Positions 12,019 through 24,524 of a DNA stretch of 64,000 nucleotides are shown here, one piece after another. The stretch spans positions 5,084,001-5,148,000 of the forward strand of contig NW_020825298.1 of the NCBI RefSeq assembly GCF_003286085.1, read 5' to 3'. Numbering within the stretch: position 1 is the stretch's first letter; every line of letters begins with the position of its first letter. Both the position numbers and the translations under genes were made by a program. The stretch comes from Drosophila persimilis. Its lineage: Eukaryota; Arthropoda; Insecta; Diptera; Drosophilidae. The notes under the pieces were generated by a model. It was given only the letters and a program-made list of their open reading frames with translations. It was not told the origin of the DNA and made no database searches.

Positions 12019-13037
12019 ATGGATTCCAAGTTGACAGAGATCCCTCGTGATCAGTGGAAAATTTTGAGGGATTTGTATGCCGGCGATCGCACAAATCTCA
12101 CCGGCTATGACCTAATAGAATACTTTATAAACTGGACACCAATCGATAGTGATGAAACGATCAAGATCTATACGACCGATCTTGATTTTCCGGACCATGG
12201 CAGATATATTTTAATTGTTGTTTTTTAAGATTGATCAGATATGAGCCCAAAACTAATATAAATATTTTGCTGATAGCATACTGTGGCCAAGAAGGCGTAT
12301 GTCTACTTGAATACTGTGAAAGAATCTCTGGAGGAACTGCAATCCGCGCTGTGCTCTTTGAATCTACAAACTTGGCATTTGATCTGTGGCTATGACGAAC
12401 GGCTAAAGCCCATTGTTGAGCATTATTGGGCAGCAAGGGGACACCAATGTAAACTGGTACATCAGGGCACTCTTGTCTACCATTTGCCCAAATCCGAAAT
12501 CAAGAAATTTCCTCGAACGTAAGACTGTAAGACCTGTCCATGAAATCTTAACTAATTACCCAATCTTTTAGAGATACTCCCTCATTTTATTGCCGTAGGC
12601 TTGAGCCCATCGAGGCCGGAGTGGTGGATAAGCACTGGCCCTATCGCTCTGCTGATTCTCTGGAACTGATAACAGGGTTCATCAAGAACAATATTAGTGC
12701 CGGCTTCTATGAGACTGGAAGTCTGCATGGCTGGTGCCTCAGGTGGGACCAGAAAGGGATTTTGGGACTTACTCTTATACTGTCATTCCTCCACAGATCT
12801 CCCCATGGGAGCATGAGCAACCTGCATGTCTTACCCGAGTACAGACGTACGGGAGTGGGTTCCATGATAGTTCGTTTCATCGCCGAATTAATTGCCGCCT
12901 CGGGATCTGAAGTTCTGGCCACGGTTGTTCCTGAGAATGAGAAATCAAGAAAAATGTTTGAGAAACTTGGCTTTCACGTCATCAATGCATTGTATTGGTC
13001 GGTAATGCCAGAATCCCAGATGCAGACAGATGAATAA
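12019..13037 (+). CDS. Glycine N-acyltransferase-like GNAT protein, copy 1 (284 aa)
   Basis: Four exons: 12019-12219, 12277-12518, 12572-12742 and 12797-13037, totalling 285 codons. The exon pattern and phases match copy 2 downstream. The C-terminal half is a GNAT (FR47-like) acetyl/acyltransferase fold; the acyl-CoA pyrophosphate loop is RRTGVGS in exon 4, followed by the conserved VVPENEKSRKMFEKLGF segment. The expected role is acyl-CoA-dependent N-acylation of glycine or another small amine; the substrate is unknown. Two oddities: the first intron uses a weak donor (GTTTTT; the exact boundary could shift by a codon), and the third intron is only 54 nt, a multiple of three and free of stops, so retention would merely insert 18 residues. 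Confidence 0.85.
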
Positions 13038-13382
13038 CATTGGATTAGATTGAAATACATATCTGACAAGAAATTGTCATAAATGTCTTGTAATTTAACA
13101 ACCATCGTCGCATAAAACATTTAATTTTAGTTCAAAGTTTATAATTCCATAATTCACTGCTGCATTCAAACTGCATTTCCTTTGTTTCTACCTACTGTAA
13201 GAAAGAAAATTCAGCAAACACCAACTGTTTCTTATCTGTATCTACGAGTTACTCTCTTATATTACATTGCATATTGCTCTGAGCTCTAGATTATGGGGTG
13301 TTTCGTGCTCTTTGCATTGAATTTTAGTTTTCTATTGTTCATTCGGTTTTCAGCTATCATTCAGGTCGGTACCACGTCGGAA
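13038..13382. other. Spacer between the two acyltransferase copies
   Basis: This should hold the 3' end of copy 1 and the promoter of copy 2. The copy 2 frame is open for 30 codons upstream of its chosen ATG and includes another ATG at 13293 with a hydrophobic stretch; I treat that as 5' UTR because copy 1 starts at the equivalent MDS position. Confidence 0.45.
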
Positions 13383-14385
13383 ATGGATTCACTGGTTGAG
13401 ATACCACGCGGCGATTGGATAAAGCTGCGAGATCTATATGCCGACCGAGATACGGATCCACATGGTTACATGTGCATTAATAACTATATAAATTGGGTGC
13501 AGAAAGAACCAGAACTGCCAGTCAGAGTATTATCGCTAAATGGGGAGTGGAAACAAGAGGGAACATTCCTAATAGCCGTGAGTACCAGTGTTGTATGCAA
13601 TTGAGAGAACTTTTATAAGAGAATCTATCCGAATTAAGGTCGATATGGGACTTAATCTTCAGCATCTCTACTTCAATACATTGAGCGATGATCTGAGCCC
13701 AGTGACGAAGGCAATTGAATGCTTGAAGTCCTCAAATGATGAGTACCTGTTCTTTGGCTTTAGTTCTCGCTTTGAGCCTTTGGTCAGGAATTTTGGGAAG
13801 ACATGTCTCCCCAAAGAACTCGGTATTGTGGACGCCGTTTGGTATTTTGCCAGCAAGGAACTTGTATCCACATTCACCATCGAGTAAGTATAAATTTTCC
13901 AATGTTCTTGACCCCCATCTCATTGTGGTATCTTCTAGAGTCCCAAATGGCATCAGACTGAACAATTTGAGTGTTAAAGATGCCGAAACGGTCAACGAAA
14001 TCTGGCCACATCGTGCTCATGATTCCGTGAAATTTGTCCGACGGCTGATTCGATATAATGAAAATGTTGGCGCCTATGATGAGACTGGAAAATTGGTGGC
14101 CTGGTGCCTGAGGTGAGACAATTCGATTGATTCCTAGTGCGATCCATAAATTACTCCCTCTTCTCACCCGATAGATTGCCAATTGGTGCCTTGGGTCTGC
14201 TCCAAGTTCTAGAATCGCATAAGCGCCTGGGCCTGGGCAGCCTCATGGTTCGCGCTCTGTCGAAAAAGATCAATGATTTGGGCGAATCAGTCGTAGCTCC
14301 GGTGGTAACACAAAATTCAGCCTCCCGCGGAATGTTTGAGAAAATCGGTTTCCAACCGATTGATAAAGTCTATTGGGCCGAATAA
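13383..14385 (+). CDS. Glycine N-acyltransferase-like GNAT protein, copy 2 (274 aa)
   Basis: Four exons: 13383-13577, 13639-13883, 13939-14112 and 14175-14385, with good GTGAGT/GTAAGT/GTGAGA donors, totalling 275 codons. It is a tandem paralogue of the gene just upstream: both begin MDS...EIPR.xW...LRDLYA and both carry WCLR at the third splice. The acyl-CoA loop is KRLGLGS, followed by VTQNSASRGMFEKIGF. The start was chosen by alignment with copy 1 although an in-frame ATG lies 90 nt upstream. The copies have diverged a lot in the N-terminal half, so the duplication is not recent. An AATAAA signal lies at 14406. Function as for copy 1, substrate unknown. Confidence 0.87.
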
Positions 14386-15782
14386 ACAGATCAATAGATA
14401 AGGAAAATAAAAGACCCTAATCAAACATCTCTTATCTCAAACTTGAATTATCAATTATAATATAATCTAATAGCTAATAAATGCGAAGTCCGCCTATGCC
14501 TTGGGTGTTCTATTTCTTTTCCGTTTGGTTATTGAACTTGAAGAACTTCTAGAAAACAGAAGATAAGATGACAGGCGGGCTGTATTCCGAGGCATAGAAA
14601 CAGCATACGATGGCAGTTTGATTGGGTTAATTGATATATTGTTTATGTCTAAGTTTATAAACAAAAATATAATTGCTTTTCCTGGGGTTTTCCTAGGGGA
14701 AGAGATGGTTTGGATTATACAAGTGACTCATTCAATCATTGGATTCATCTGATTAGTCATCACTAAAATGTAATTTAAATTACAGTTTTTTTCAACTTTT
14801 GTTTTACTTTTCAAAAATAAAAAATTGGTTTACAAAGCGATAATCACCTTCGCGTGACCAAAGTTAATTCAATCTTCGTTTGTTTGTCAATTGTCAGTGT
14901 TTCCTCCAAAGCTTGCCCGACGAGAATGATTTCATGGTGTTGAAGATTAATGGTGACAAAAATTAATACAAAATATTCGGCGATTTCTAAATGCAGTGCA
15001 ATTGCACCAAATTGAATGCAGTATGTCAAAGACATTTTTACAAACAAATGCAATTTTCGTAATAAATAAACAACATTTGATACATCATTTGGCTATTTAA
15101 GGTAGAACGTACATTCAGACCAGCTCTGGAGGTCCCGAACTTGGAATATTGTATGATCTTAAAATGTGTCGGAAATGTGCTAAGGTCGGAGTGCTTCCCG
15201 CTCTTCTCTACTAAAGCCTAATGGTCATGTTAATCCGCGTTTTTTTGTTAGAAGCGGCTTTTACCTGCATCATCGCTTCAACGGATTTCCATATCATTCT
15301 TCTGCCAAAATGGGGAAACCCCTAACATTATCACAAAGGGCCTTGTTAGAGCTCCACAAAAGCGCAAACTTTCCAGTGACGGGGTCTGAGAATACGCATC
15401 TAACATAAATCATACAATATATGTAGCTTATAAATATTTAAAATATTTACTCTACCTCTTTGTGTATTTGGCGGGAGAGATATAAAGAGAGAGCACATTA
15501 GTATGCACGTCACATGAGGTCGGGAGAGATAGAGAGAGAGCTTCAATGGATTTCCGCTACTGGTTTCGCAGAAAAATGAGGGAGGCACCGGCATGCCGCG
15601 CTGTGTCTCATCCGTACAACCCAGAAAGTACCGATCATACCGATTGGAATCAATAACAAGTGCAGACAACCCCCTCTCGGGGGCATCAATGTAAACAGAG
15701 TCCGATCGGGGTATAACCCAGACCAGATGGTATGGGTATGAGTCGACGGCCAAACAAACGCTAGCGAGAAAATTACAGGGCC

Positions 15783-15814
<32 letters not shown>

Positions 15815-16109
15815 CTCGGCTTGAAGGAGCTGCTCGGTGTGTACGTACAACAGTTCGTATTAAACCTGATAACGAGTTTCCGATTCAAGTTTTATAACGA
15901 TTCGCGCTGAGCGGTGGCAGTTTAGTCTGTCGCCTGGTGTTAGCAACGCAGCTGCCTCGATCGCGTTCGAATTCTAAGCTCGCGTACTCACACTCATACT
16001 AAACATATATACTATATATAGCAAATATATATAGGTATATCTGTGTGCTCATCTACGGATTCACTGATCCGATAAGATTCGAAATTACTCGTATTATTAC
16101 TCGTACAAT
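14386..16109. other. Serpin upstream region with (AG)14 tract
   Basis: No coding exon is supported. The proximal part contains (AG)14 at 15787-15814 and shorter GAGAG runs at 15478-15540, classic GAGA-factor/CLAMP binding sequence. GCAGTTTAGTCTG near 15918-15930 could be an initiator. A 162-aa minus-strand open frame across 15400-15888 is low-complexity and judged spurious. Confidence 0.5.
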
Positions 16110-18533
16110 ATGTGGCGCCTACTGTTCGCTTTACTGGTGATGATGAGTGTGGTCCGATCAGAGACAGATCTGTGGCGATCCGATCTCCGCACTCCCGAGA
16201 CCCAGGCCTACATCATGCGGCTCCAGCAAGAGAACGCGCAACAGCAGCAAGACAGCCAACAGCCATCACAGCCCGAGTTCCAGTTCCAGCCCATACAGGA
16301 ATCAGCACCTCTGCTATCGCCCGGCCTTGTCAGTGGCCTTCCCAACAAGAACGTGAACAGTCGGATAGGGTCAACAACTGGGAGTGCTGGCAGCTCTGCT
16401 TGGGGTGGCGGTGGTGCTTCTTCCGGCTCCGCTTCCGGCTCATCCTACGTGGACGTTGCCAGCTCGGATCAGATAGCTCGCAGTGTGTTGAACTTCGCCC
16501 AGAATCTGGCGAATCAACTGAGCGGTAGATATCGCAAGACAGAGGTATTCTCGCCTCTCAGCATTGTCTCTTCGCTGGCTCTGCTACTGCTCGGCGCCAA
16601 GGGACGCAGCTACCAGGAGCTGTCGTCTGTGTTCGGCACGTCGGATACAATCAAATTTCACGAGCAATTCGGCCTGATGCTCCAGGATGTGCGGCAACCC
16701 AACCTCGAGATGGTGTCCTCCGGCCGCCCACTCGTCCCGTGGCGGACAAGTAATGGCCAGCGCACGTACCGACGATATCTGCGACCTGCACCCCACGAGG
16801 TGCATCTGGCCAACGGACTTTTCACCCAGACGGGCTACACGCTCAATGCCGGCTACAGGTGAGTTTAATTAACGATAAACTGGATCTGAGCTGAGCTCAG
16901 GTTGGAGATGGGAAATGCCAGACTATTAGTGGCTGCCTTGAGCTGCTTCGGACGGGATGGCCCCATCGGATCGGATCGTTGGGAAGTGATCGAGCAGCGA
17001 TCTGGAATATCAAGAATGATTCAACGGCGAATCATGTAAAGTAAGATTGGGATTGTTTGATTGGGAGATCACTTATCTGTGCCATTTCAATGCAAAGAAA
17101 TGTGCAAGATCGAATCCAATACAGATTGACTTGAGAGAAAAATGTTGTTTAGCAAGCAGTCTATGATTAACACTTTTCAAGAATGGAAAGACTTTCTCGC
17201 ATATATTCTATATATGCATGCAAATTTCACGTATACTCACATATGGATTAAATTAACGAATTATCAGCAAAGCGTGATCAATTATAAACTTTAAATAGCA
17301 TGGGAAAAGCAATCTGATGAAATGTATAGCATAGTAGGAAAATCCCTAGCAACTCCATACAATGAGGTTCTCCCTCCGTGAATTACCATAAACTTTAATG
17401 ATCTACAGCGCCAATCTGTTAGTTTCAGTGAACCATTTTAAAGTGTTTCTTTATTGCATTGACTACAATTCTCCTATTCTGTCCATCCCGAGAACCAGCT
17501 GTTACAACTTATCTTCCAAATGATCTTGCACTAATTCGTTAGCTAATGTTGATTTTTCACTCATGTGCTGTATTTTATTTGCATTTGCAGTCAAGTGATC
17601 CGTGAAATATATGGATCGGATCTGGAGACGCAGGATTTTGAAGCGAGTCCGGCTAAGGCGCGTTACAACATCAACAGCTGGGTGGCGCAACACACGCGAA
17701 ACCATATTGACAGCATCATATCAAGCGATATACCGCAGAGTACTCGAATGATTCTGGCCAATGCCCTGTACTTCAAGGGCTTCTGGGAGACGGACTTCAT
17801 CGAGTCAGCCACCAAGCCGGACAGTTTCTATCCGAATGGCGAGGGCACACAACCGGTGCTGAGTGTCCCGATGATGGCTACGGGGGGCAGTTTTCCCTAC
17901 CACGAGGATCATCAGCTGGGCTGCAAGATCCTTGGCCTGCCCTATCGCGGCAACCTGAGCACCATGTATATCATCCAGCCCTTCAAGTCGTCGGTGGACA
18001 AGTTGAATATGCTCCAGCAGAGACTGAACGCAGACGTGATCGAGGACCTGATCAGCAGGATGGTTCGCCGGTCTGCCGTGATGGCCTTTCCCAAGATGCA
18101 CATTACAGAGTCCGTCAGCCTGAAGACCATGCTCCAGCACATGGGTATCGGCGGCATCTTCAGTACAGTCCAAAACGATCTATCCCTGATTGCCACAAAT
18201 GAGGCGCAATCTGCGGCGGGTGGTCACTCGGCCTCCTCAGATCGACTGAGCAATAGTCTGGGGGGCAACGCCTTACATAATCTGGAGGCCCAACGGAGTG
18301 CATCTCCAGCGGCACGCTCCGATCTAGTGGTGGATGACATTGTCCACAAGGTTGACTTCACCGTCAACGAACAGGGCACGGAGGCAGCGGCGGCCACGGT
18401 CACGTATGTGAAGAAATCCGGACCCGATGTACTCTTCCGGGGCGACACACCATTCATTGTCTTGGTGCGCCATGATCCAACCAAGCTTATCCTGTTCTAT
18501 GGGATCATCAATGAACCGCCAACGGCTAATTAG
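16110..18533 (+). CDS. Spn28Dc: Secreted inhibitory-type serpin, Spn28Dc-like (563 aa)
   Basis: Two exons, 16110-16858 and 17591-18533, joined in phase 2 (AG|T), give 564 codons. A signal peptide (MWRLLFALLVMMSVVRS) is followed by a ~100-residue Gln-rich then Gly/Ser-rich extension, so the protein is longer than a typical ~400-aa serpin; the serpin fold starts near residue 110. A Ser/Ala-rich insert precedes the reactive loop. The hinge EQGTEAAAAT (Glu510 onward) fits an inhibitory serpin. Counting from the hinge, P1 is Ser526, with Lys524-Lys525 just before it, so a trypsin-like target is likely. Drosophila Serpin-28D restrains phenoloxidase activation after injury and in pigmentation; this is probably its orthologue. 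AATAAA is at 18615. Confidence 0.92.
16859..17590 (+). other. Serpin intron
   Basis: A 732-bp intron with a GTGAGT donor and a TTTGCAG acceptor. I see no nested gene or clear element in it. Confidence 0.8.
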
Positions 18534-18742
18534 GTTTCGTTTCGAATGTCTAGGAATTAGTATGTAAGATCGTTGACTTTTTAGTTAGGCATTTAAGAAG
18601 CAATTTAATATGATAATAAACTAAGTGAAATAGTGTACAAAAAACCGATGGTTCTTTCTTCTTTTCTGAGTTTGAGTTTGGAATTTTATTTCAAATTCGA
18701 ATTTATACCGCCAAATTTCGGGTTTGCTCCAGTCGATATTTA

Positions 18743-18928
18743 TATCGATATGGCGCTGCACATTTGAGTCACAACCAGGGTGACCATTTACGGTATTTTT
18801 GATACTTTTCGGTATTTTTTTAAGGTTAAGTTTGAACCGGCGGTATATTTTTTAAAGGAGACGGTATATTTTAGTATATTTCTGAGGGTCGGCCAGTAAA
18901 TTTTAACGATAAATCCGCGGTTACACTG
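18743..18928 (+). promoter_or_regulatory. Wwox core promoter: DRE, Ohler motif 6 and motif 1
   Basis: TATCGATA (DREF site) is at 18743-18750. TTTAGTATATTT at 18870-18881 fits Ohler motif 6 (KTYRGTATWTTT). GGTTACACTG at 18919-18928 is motif 1 (M1BP) with one mismatch. This combination is typical of TATA-less housekeeping promoters, and the start site should lie near 18920-18960, just before the ATG at 19001. Confidence 0.65.
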
Positions 18929-19000
18929 GTCAAAACAGCTGACTTGTTGGCTTTGTTTTGGATTTGTTTTTTTCGAATTTCCAGGCTTAGAACGTGCAAA

Positions 19001-22000
19001 ATGATGTCCTTACCGGATACAGACAGTGAGGATGAGCTGCCCCCCGGCTGGGAAGAGCGCGCCACAGACGACGGCACCGTCTGCTATGTGAAGTATAAAG
19101 GTCAAGCTCAATCGCAAAACGTAGCTGATAAATGGATTTTTATCTCTTCAGCCAGCAAAACAAAACCTCTCAGTGGACACATCCAAGAACTGGCCGGTCC
19201 AAACGCATTACTGGGGAACTGCCGATTGGCTGGGAAAAGTACTATGACGAGCAGCTCAAGAAATTTATATTCCTGAACAAAGAAACCCAGCAGCGTAGCA
19301 ATGTGGATCCCCGACTAGCCTTCGCTGTGGAAGAGCCCACTCAGAATGTGGCTCAGGTCCGGCAGAGATTTGATTCCTGCAGCACAGCACTACAGGTGCT
19401 CCATGGCAAGGATCTGCATGGACGAATTGCTCTGATAACCGGAGCGAATTGCGGCATTGGCTTTGAGACTGCTCGCTCTCTGACTCAACATGGCTGTGAG
19501 ATCATATTCGCCTGTCGTAGTCGGGCCAGCGCAGAAGCTGCCATTGACCGGATTGCCCAGGAGCGACCCTCGGCTCGGGCCCGCTGCCGTTTTGTGGCCC
19601 TCGATTTGAGTTCGTTGCGTGCTGTCCAGCAGTTTGTGCGGGAGATCAAGGAGAGTGTGAAGTGAGTGCCTACCAATTAGGTTTACTAGTATACAAAATA
19701 TACAAATTCATGTATTTTCCAGCCACATTGATTACCTCTTCTTAAACGCGGGCGTTTTCGCCTTACCCTATTCGACGACCGTGGATGGTCTGGAGACCAC
19801 ATTCCAAGTATCGCATCTGTCCCATTTCTACTTGACTATGCAACTGGAGACGTTGTTTGATTACAAGACGAGGATTGTGGTTCTGTCATCTGAGTCGCAC
19901 AGGTATTTATTTATTTGAAATATGATGCGGGGTTTTGTTAGTTAATAGAACAATTGTCAGACTGTTGATATACGATAAGGCCTCAAATGCAAACTAAACA
20001 ATTGATATGAAAAGAATGCAGAAAACTGCATTTTCATTGATAAGGTGAAGTTTCCTTTAAGGTGAATCTATATCTGAATTATCAAGTTTGAAAGAAAGCC
20101 GAAATTGATACCATCTTACCATTAACAATAGGTAGTCCACTCCCTTTCAAAACTTCTTTCAGAATACATTTGTATGTATTTTACGTTGTAGTGTCATGTT
20201 GAACTGGGATCACTTGCGTTGCCTCCAGTGTAAATCCCATTCAAGTTCCATATTTTCCTTTTGTGCGGCAAGCATTTGACACTTTTGCAACCGGTATTCG
20301 TAGAGTATGAGGTATATTCATCATGGTCTTTGCAACAGGAACTGAAGGCAGCGTTTTGCGATCCCCCATACCCACAATCGATCTAGTGGCGAATCTTATC
20401 AATGACCAAAGTCTGTTGTATTTGGTTTTTGGGTCAGCGTCAGTTAATCACTGCTAATCGCTCGTTTTATCTGCACAGTCCAAAATATGTAGACCAGACT
20501 GCATTTTTGGTTTATTTTGAAACATGTTTCTGAAAATAGATCCCATATGGGGGCTATAAAACGGAAGGACTCGAGAGAAATCTAAATATTTGGCATTTGA
20601 AAAGTTCTTCAGAATACATAGGTTTGATCGGTGTTATAAATCTCAGAGATCTTACTAGAGTAGCGAGGTATTTGGTGGTCGTCACCATCGCTTATGGCGC
20701 TCCTACATGTCTTCATTTATTTATTTTATTTGCGAGTTGATTGCACTTTTATGCCCCTCCGCAATGTGGACTTTGGACCCGACCGGTTTCTTTTCGCTTT
20801 GGGGCCAAACTATTCATAGTGCGAGCCAAAAATAAATAATTTCGCCTGCATACTAATTTCGCAGCTATGCCATGTAGGCTAGTGTAGGTTTCCAAAAAAT
20901 CTTTAATCTTGTGGCGTCACTCCAGCTGCTTCGACTCTTTTGTGTTTGTCTACGATTGAAGCTCTGTTTGGTCTCGTTTCAAGGCGAAACGCAATTGAAC
21001 TTCGATCTACCATCCAACGGCGATCCAGAGCTGCGCACAATTCGTATTCGTAATTTCAGATAAACCAGAATCAACCACTCTGCTATCAAAAAAAACAACG
21101 CCACAGCTTTGATTACATTATCGAAACCCCACATGTAGAGGCAGGGCGCAACCCTCACGTGCAGATGTAAGCACAGTGGAATGTAGTATGGACATACATA
21201 CATATATTGAATACAGAGGGTCGTAAAGAAATGCTAAAGAAAAAATCCATTAATTTTGAGTAAGACATTCAAATGGACATCTCTCAGGGAAATATCACTT
21301 TTAGAGATAGGCAGCTATTGATGCTGTGAAATGGACTAGGAAAAATCGGAACACTCTATAGAACTTCCTTAGAAAATCTCAACAGTTGGGTCAATTTGGA
21401 AATTAATATCCACCATTAAAAGGGATCTACCACATAATCCTACTGGCCGGTATAAAAAATATATCAAACGGATATAAGTAATTATAGTCAAACTTCTTAA
21501 CCGTTAACATCCCCAAGTCGAGTTTATAAGAAAACCTGTAGGATTCCAATTCTGTGAAATGTCTTTCATAACCAGAACATCATATATAACTCTTTCATAA
21601 GAGAATTTCATGAGAAATAAAGATCAGTTGATATAGTCGATGGGTTCAGTTAAGTCATAGCACTTTTACTGCACCTTAATAGGAACTTAGTTTCCATCAT
21701 CTCTTGATCCACTGTGCCCAGTGTCACACATATAAAAATGATGGAAGACTCGCGTGAATCGAGTGGAGGAAGCACAAAACGCAATTGAATGGAGAGGGGA
21801 GTTTGTTACGAGTATTGGAGGTGGTTTCTTTTTTTCTGCCGCTGCTGCTGCCTCTGCGGCTGCCTCTGCTGCTGTGCGCGTTGCTCTGCTCACGTACTAC
21901 ATTTTTGGCTTCTCGTTTCGAGTATGTATCTTTCCAGTCCGGGTCTGGCGTGCAACAAAAAGTCGCGTGCGCCATGCGGTGTACTTGCTGATAGTCATGT

Positions 22001-23724
22001 ATGCCACAAAATGTTCGGCCAAGATTTGATGAATTATACCCAGTTCCTATTGGGGTCAAAAGCGAAGCAAATGGGTGCTAACTGATAAACATTTTCGAAT
22101 CATTTTGAAGGCAAACAACACTCCATAATGATTGAAGATCCCTGTGAAATGAACAGATTTTTTTGTTTGCACAATTGAAAAGATTTTCACATCATTATGC
22201 AGAAATCTTTAATGCATTTAGCTAATGCAATTACTATTTGTTATTAATTGCTCAAATGAATGCTAAGCTGGAGCCCCTCGTTGCACGTCTGCTCAAATAT
22301 GATCCACTCCGTACAAGTACAAGTGCCATAAACAACACGTATGCTCGTTTCGGCCTGTACCTACCGCAACACAAGCACAAACCAACAACAACAAATAACT
22401 CCCACAAACCCGAACAACAGCCAGCCCAACAGCAAGTTCCATTTATCTAGAAAGCAGCAAATGTATGCATAAATAAATACAAATTTGCATAGATTTTTGC
22501 GACGTTATTTTTACATTGACCGTTCTGTTCTGTTTCGTTCTGTGGGCTGTGGCCCCAAGCCGAGAGCGCTGGTCGGGCATTTGAAAAATGAAAACAAATC
22601 CAAAGTCCAGAATGTGCGCGAATCAAACTTTCATGTTGGAGGCGGCTCTATGCGCCCTGAGCATGCGCTACACGAAAAGGAGCTCCCTCTCCATTGATGA
22701 AGCCCCTCTGAACAGACTCTCAGAAGACACTTCCGACAGTCCTTGTGGGACACAGTTTAATGTCTGGGCTTTGTTTCACTAGCCACTTGTTGTAGCCCAT
22801 TGTTGGGTTCAGTCATGATAAATATATGTACATATGTGTGTACGTAGGAGAGGGCTTAGTCATTGTCAATGACCTGTACTTTGTGGCTGTTCTGTTTGTT
22901 GATTCTGACTTGATGCATCTCATTAATAACGAGCGTTAAGCGCCGGCAGTACACAAGAACAACGACAATGCCAATCAAGACTCGTTTGGCGATTGGCGTT
23001 GACGGGGGACAAAGTCCACTGGGTTCGGCTGGATGAATAATATATGCTGATCCATACGTACTAACTCAAATTGGAAGAACTGGGCTAACCAGCAAATGCG
23101 TCTTAAAAATGAACAATCCTTTCTTTTCCATCGCTTGTATTCAGGTTCGCCAATCTGCCTGTGGACAACCTGGCCATTCATCATGTATCCCCACCGGCGG
23201 AGAAATACTGGAGCATGATGGCCTACAACAATGCAAAGCTGTGCAACGTACTTTTCGCCCAGGAGCTGGCTCAAGTGAGTCCAGACCAAATTTGGCACCA
23301 AGAATTAGGTCACTAATTGAACTCTTATCCTCTGTACCTACCTGAAGCGCTGGAAGCAACGCGGAATCTCTGTGTTCTCCGTGCATCCTGGGAATATGGT
23401 CTCCACGGAATTGTCGCGTAATTATTGGTTCTATCGATGGCTGTTTGCCATCGTCAGACCCTTTACCAAGTCCCTGGTGAGAAAAAGAGACACGCATTTA
23501 ATTTAATTGACTATCACTTATAAGAGTACTCTCTCTGACAGCAACAAGCTGCTGCCACCAGCATCTACTGTGCCACAGCCAACGAGCTGACAGGATTGTC
23601 GGGACTATACTTTAACAACTGCTACTTCTGTGAGCCCAGCAAGCTCTCCAAGAGTGCTGCACTGCAGCAGCAACTGTGGCACCTCAGCGAGCACCTAGTC
23701 TCCGAACTGCTGGAGGACCATTAA
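19001..23724 (+). CDS. Wwox: WW domain-containing oxidoreductase (407 aa)
   Basis: Six exons: 19001-19092, 19152-19661, 19723-19902, 23145-23274, 23348-23476 and 23542-23724, with consistent phases; 408 codons including the stop. Two WW domains come first ([13 protein letters not shown] near residue 10 and [12 protein letters not shown] near 52), then a short-chain dehydrogenase domain. The NAD(P)-binding motif is TGANCGIG from Thr127, the structural motif is LNAGV, and the catalytic YNNAK places Tyr288 and Lys292. WWOX family proteins are tumour suppressors linked to redox and mitochondrial metabolism in flies; WW domains bind PPxY partners. The SDR substrate is unknown. The fourth exon follows a 3.2-kb intron while all other introns are under 80 nt. 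Confidence 0.95.
19903..23144 (+). other. Large third intron of Wwox
   Basis: A 3.2-kb intron between exons coding the middle of the SDR domain. It is AT-rich, with a GCTGCTGCT/GCC run at 21839-21880 and no transposon I recognise. A 64-codon plus-strand open frame from an ATG at 22256 to 22450 has coding-like codon choice and is discussed under findings. Confidence 0.7.
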
Positions 23725-23885
23725 ATTACACCAAACAAATGTTGTGTTCTTTGTAAAATTTTTATATTTATACTTTATATACTAAACCATAATATTAAGC
23801 GTCGAGTATACGTGATTTACTTTGTTTCTTAATTGTAATTTTTAAATAACAGCCTAAGTGCTAGCTAAAGGAACTTTTGGGGGGA

Positions 23886-24303
23886 CTAGAAATCGGAGAC
23901 GCGACCCTTGCGCTCCCAATCGCCATAGCGTGTTGGCTCCGGACCGGCGGGACCGCCGACCTCGCCTGTGTAAGGATTCGTCTGATTGGGCCACTGCTTT
24001 AGGGGCTCCTTCTCCTGGTAGGGATGGCGAGAGAACTCGTCTAATTTCCCCAGCGGCGTCTTGGCACGCAGCTTCTTCTGGAAGGCCATCAGCTTCTCGG
24101 TCCGTGTCTTCGGCTCGGAGACATCAACGACCAAATCGTTGCCACCAACTGTTGCACGCCAGGCGCTGCTCGTCGACAGGTAGCTCACTAGTTTGGTAAA
24201 TGGAGATGATTATTTTCGGCTAACACTCGCGGAGGATTAGACACACACCTTGCTTGCCCACCTGCGGCAGGGCGCGCATGGATTGTTTGGCCATGGATTG
24301 CAT
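23886..24303 (-). CDS. Sdhaf4: Succinate dehydrogenase assembly factor 4, mitochondrial (118 aa)
   Basis: Two exons, 24303-24249 and 24187-23886, joined in phase 1 (G|TG), give 119 codons. The N-terminus ([17 protein letters not shown]) is basic and lacks acidic residues, like a mitochondrial targeting sequence. The C-terminus carries the family signature with [20 protein letters not shown] followed by [15 protein letters not shown]4 binds flavinated SdhA in the matrix and protects it from auto-oxidation before complex II is assembled. The gene converges on Wwox with 161 bp between stop codons. Length equals that of known insect homologues, and I am confident in the first exon because frame and phase agree. 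Confidence 0.95.
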
Positions 24304-24524
24304 GTTGATTCTGTTCAGTTGCTCTTGTTATGCAAGAAATGCCGGCAATTCTCTCGACTTTAACTATTTTTACGGAACTTTTATCTCACACAGCTGTTTG
24401 TGTTGTGTGTTGTCACTCGGGTGTGCGCGTTTGTTTTTGCGATGCTCTCGGATGTGGCGGTTGGCTTTTATAGTCGCTGCCTCGGCTTGTTTTTATTTTT
24501 TTTATTATTATTTTGCGCGCCCGT

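Noticed and set aside
15400-15888. 162-codon minus-strand frame upstream of the serpin
   Set aside because: Built on GA-repeat (Ser-Leu run) and UTR-like sequence, with no splice context or domain.
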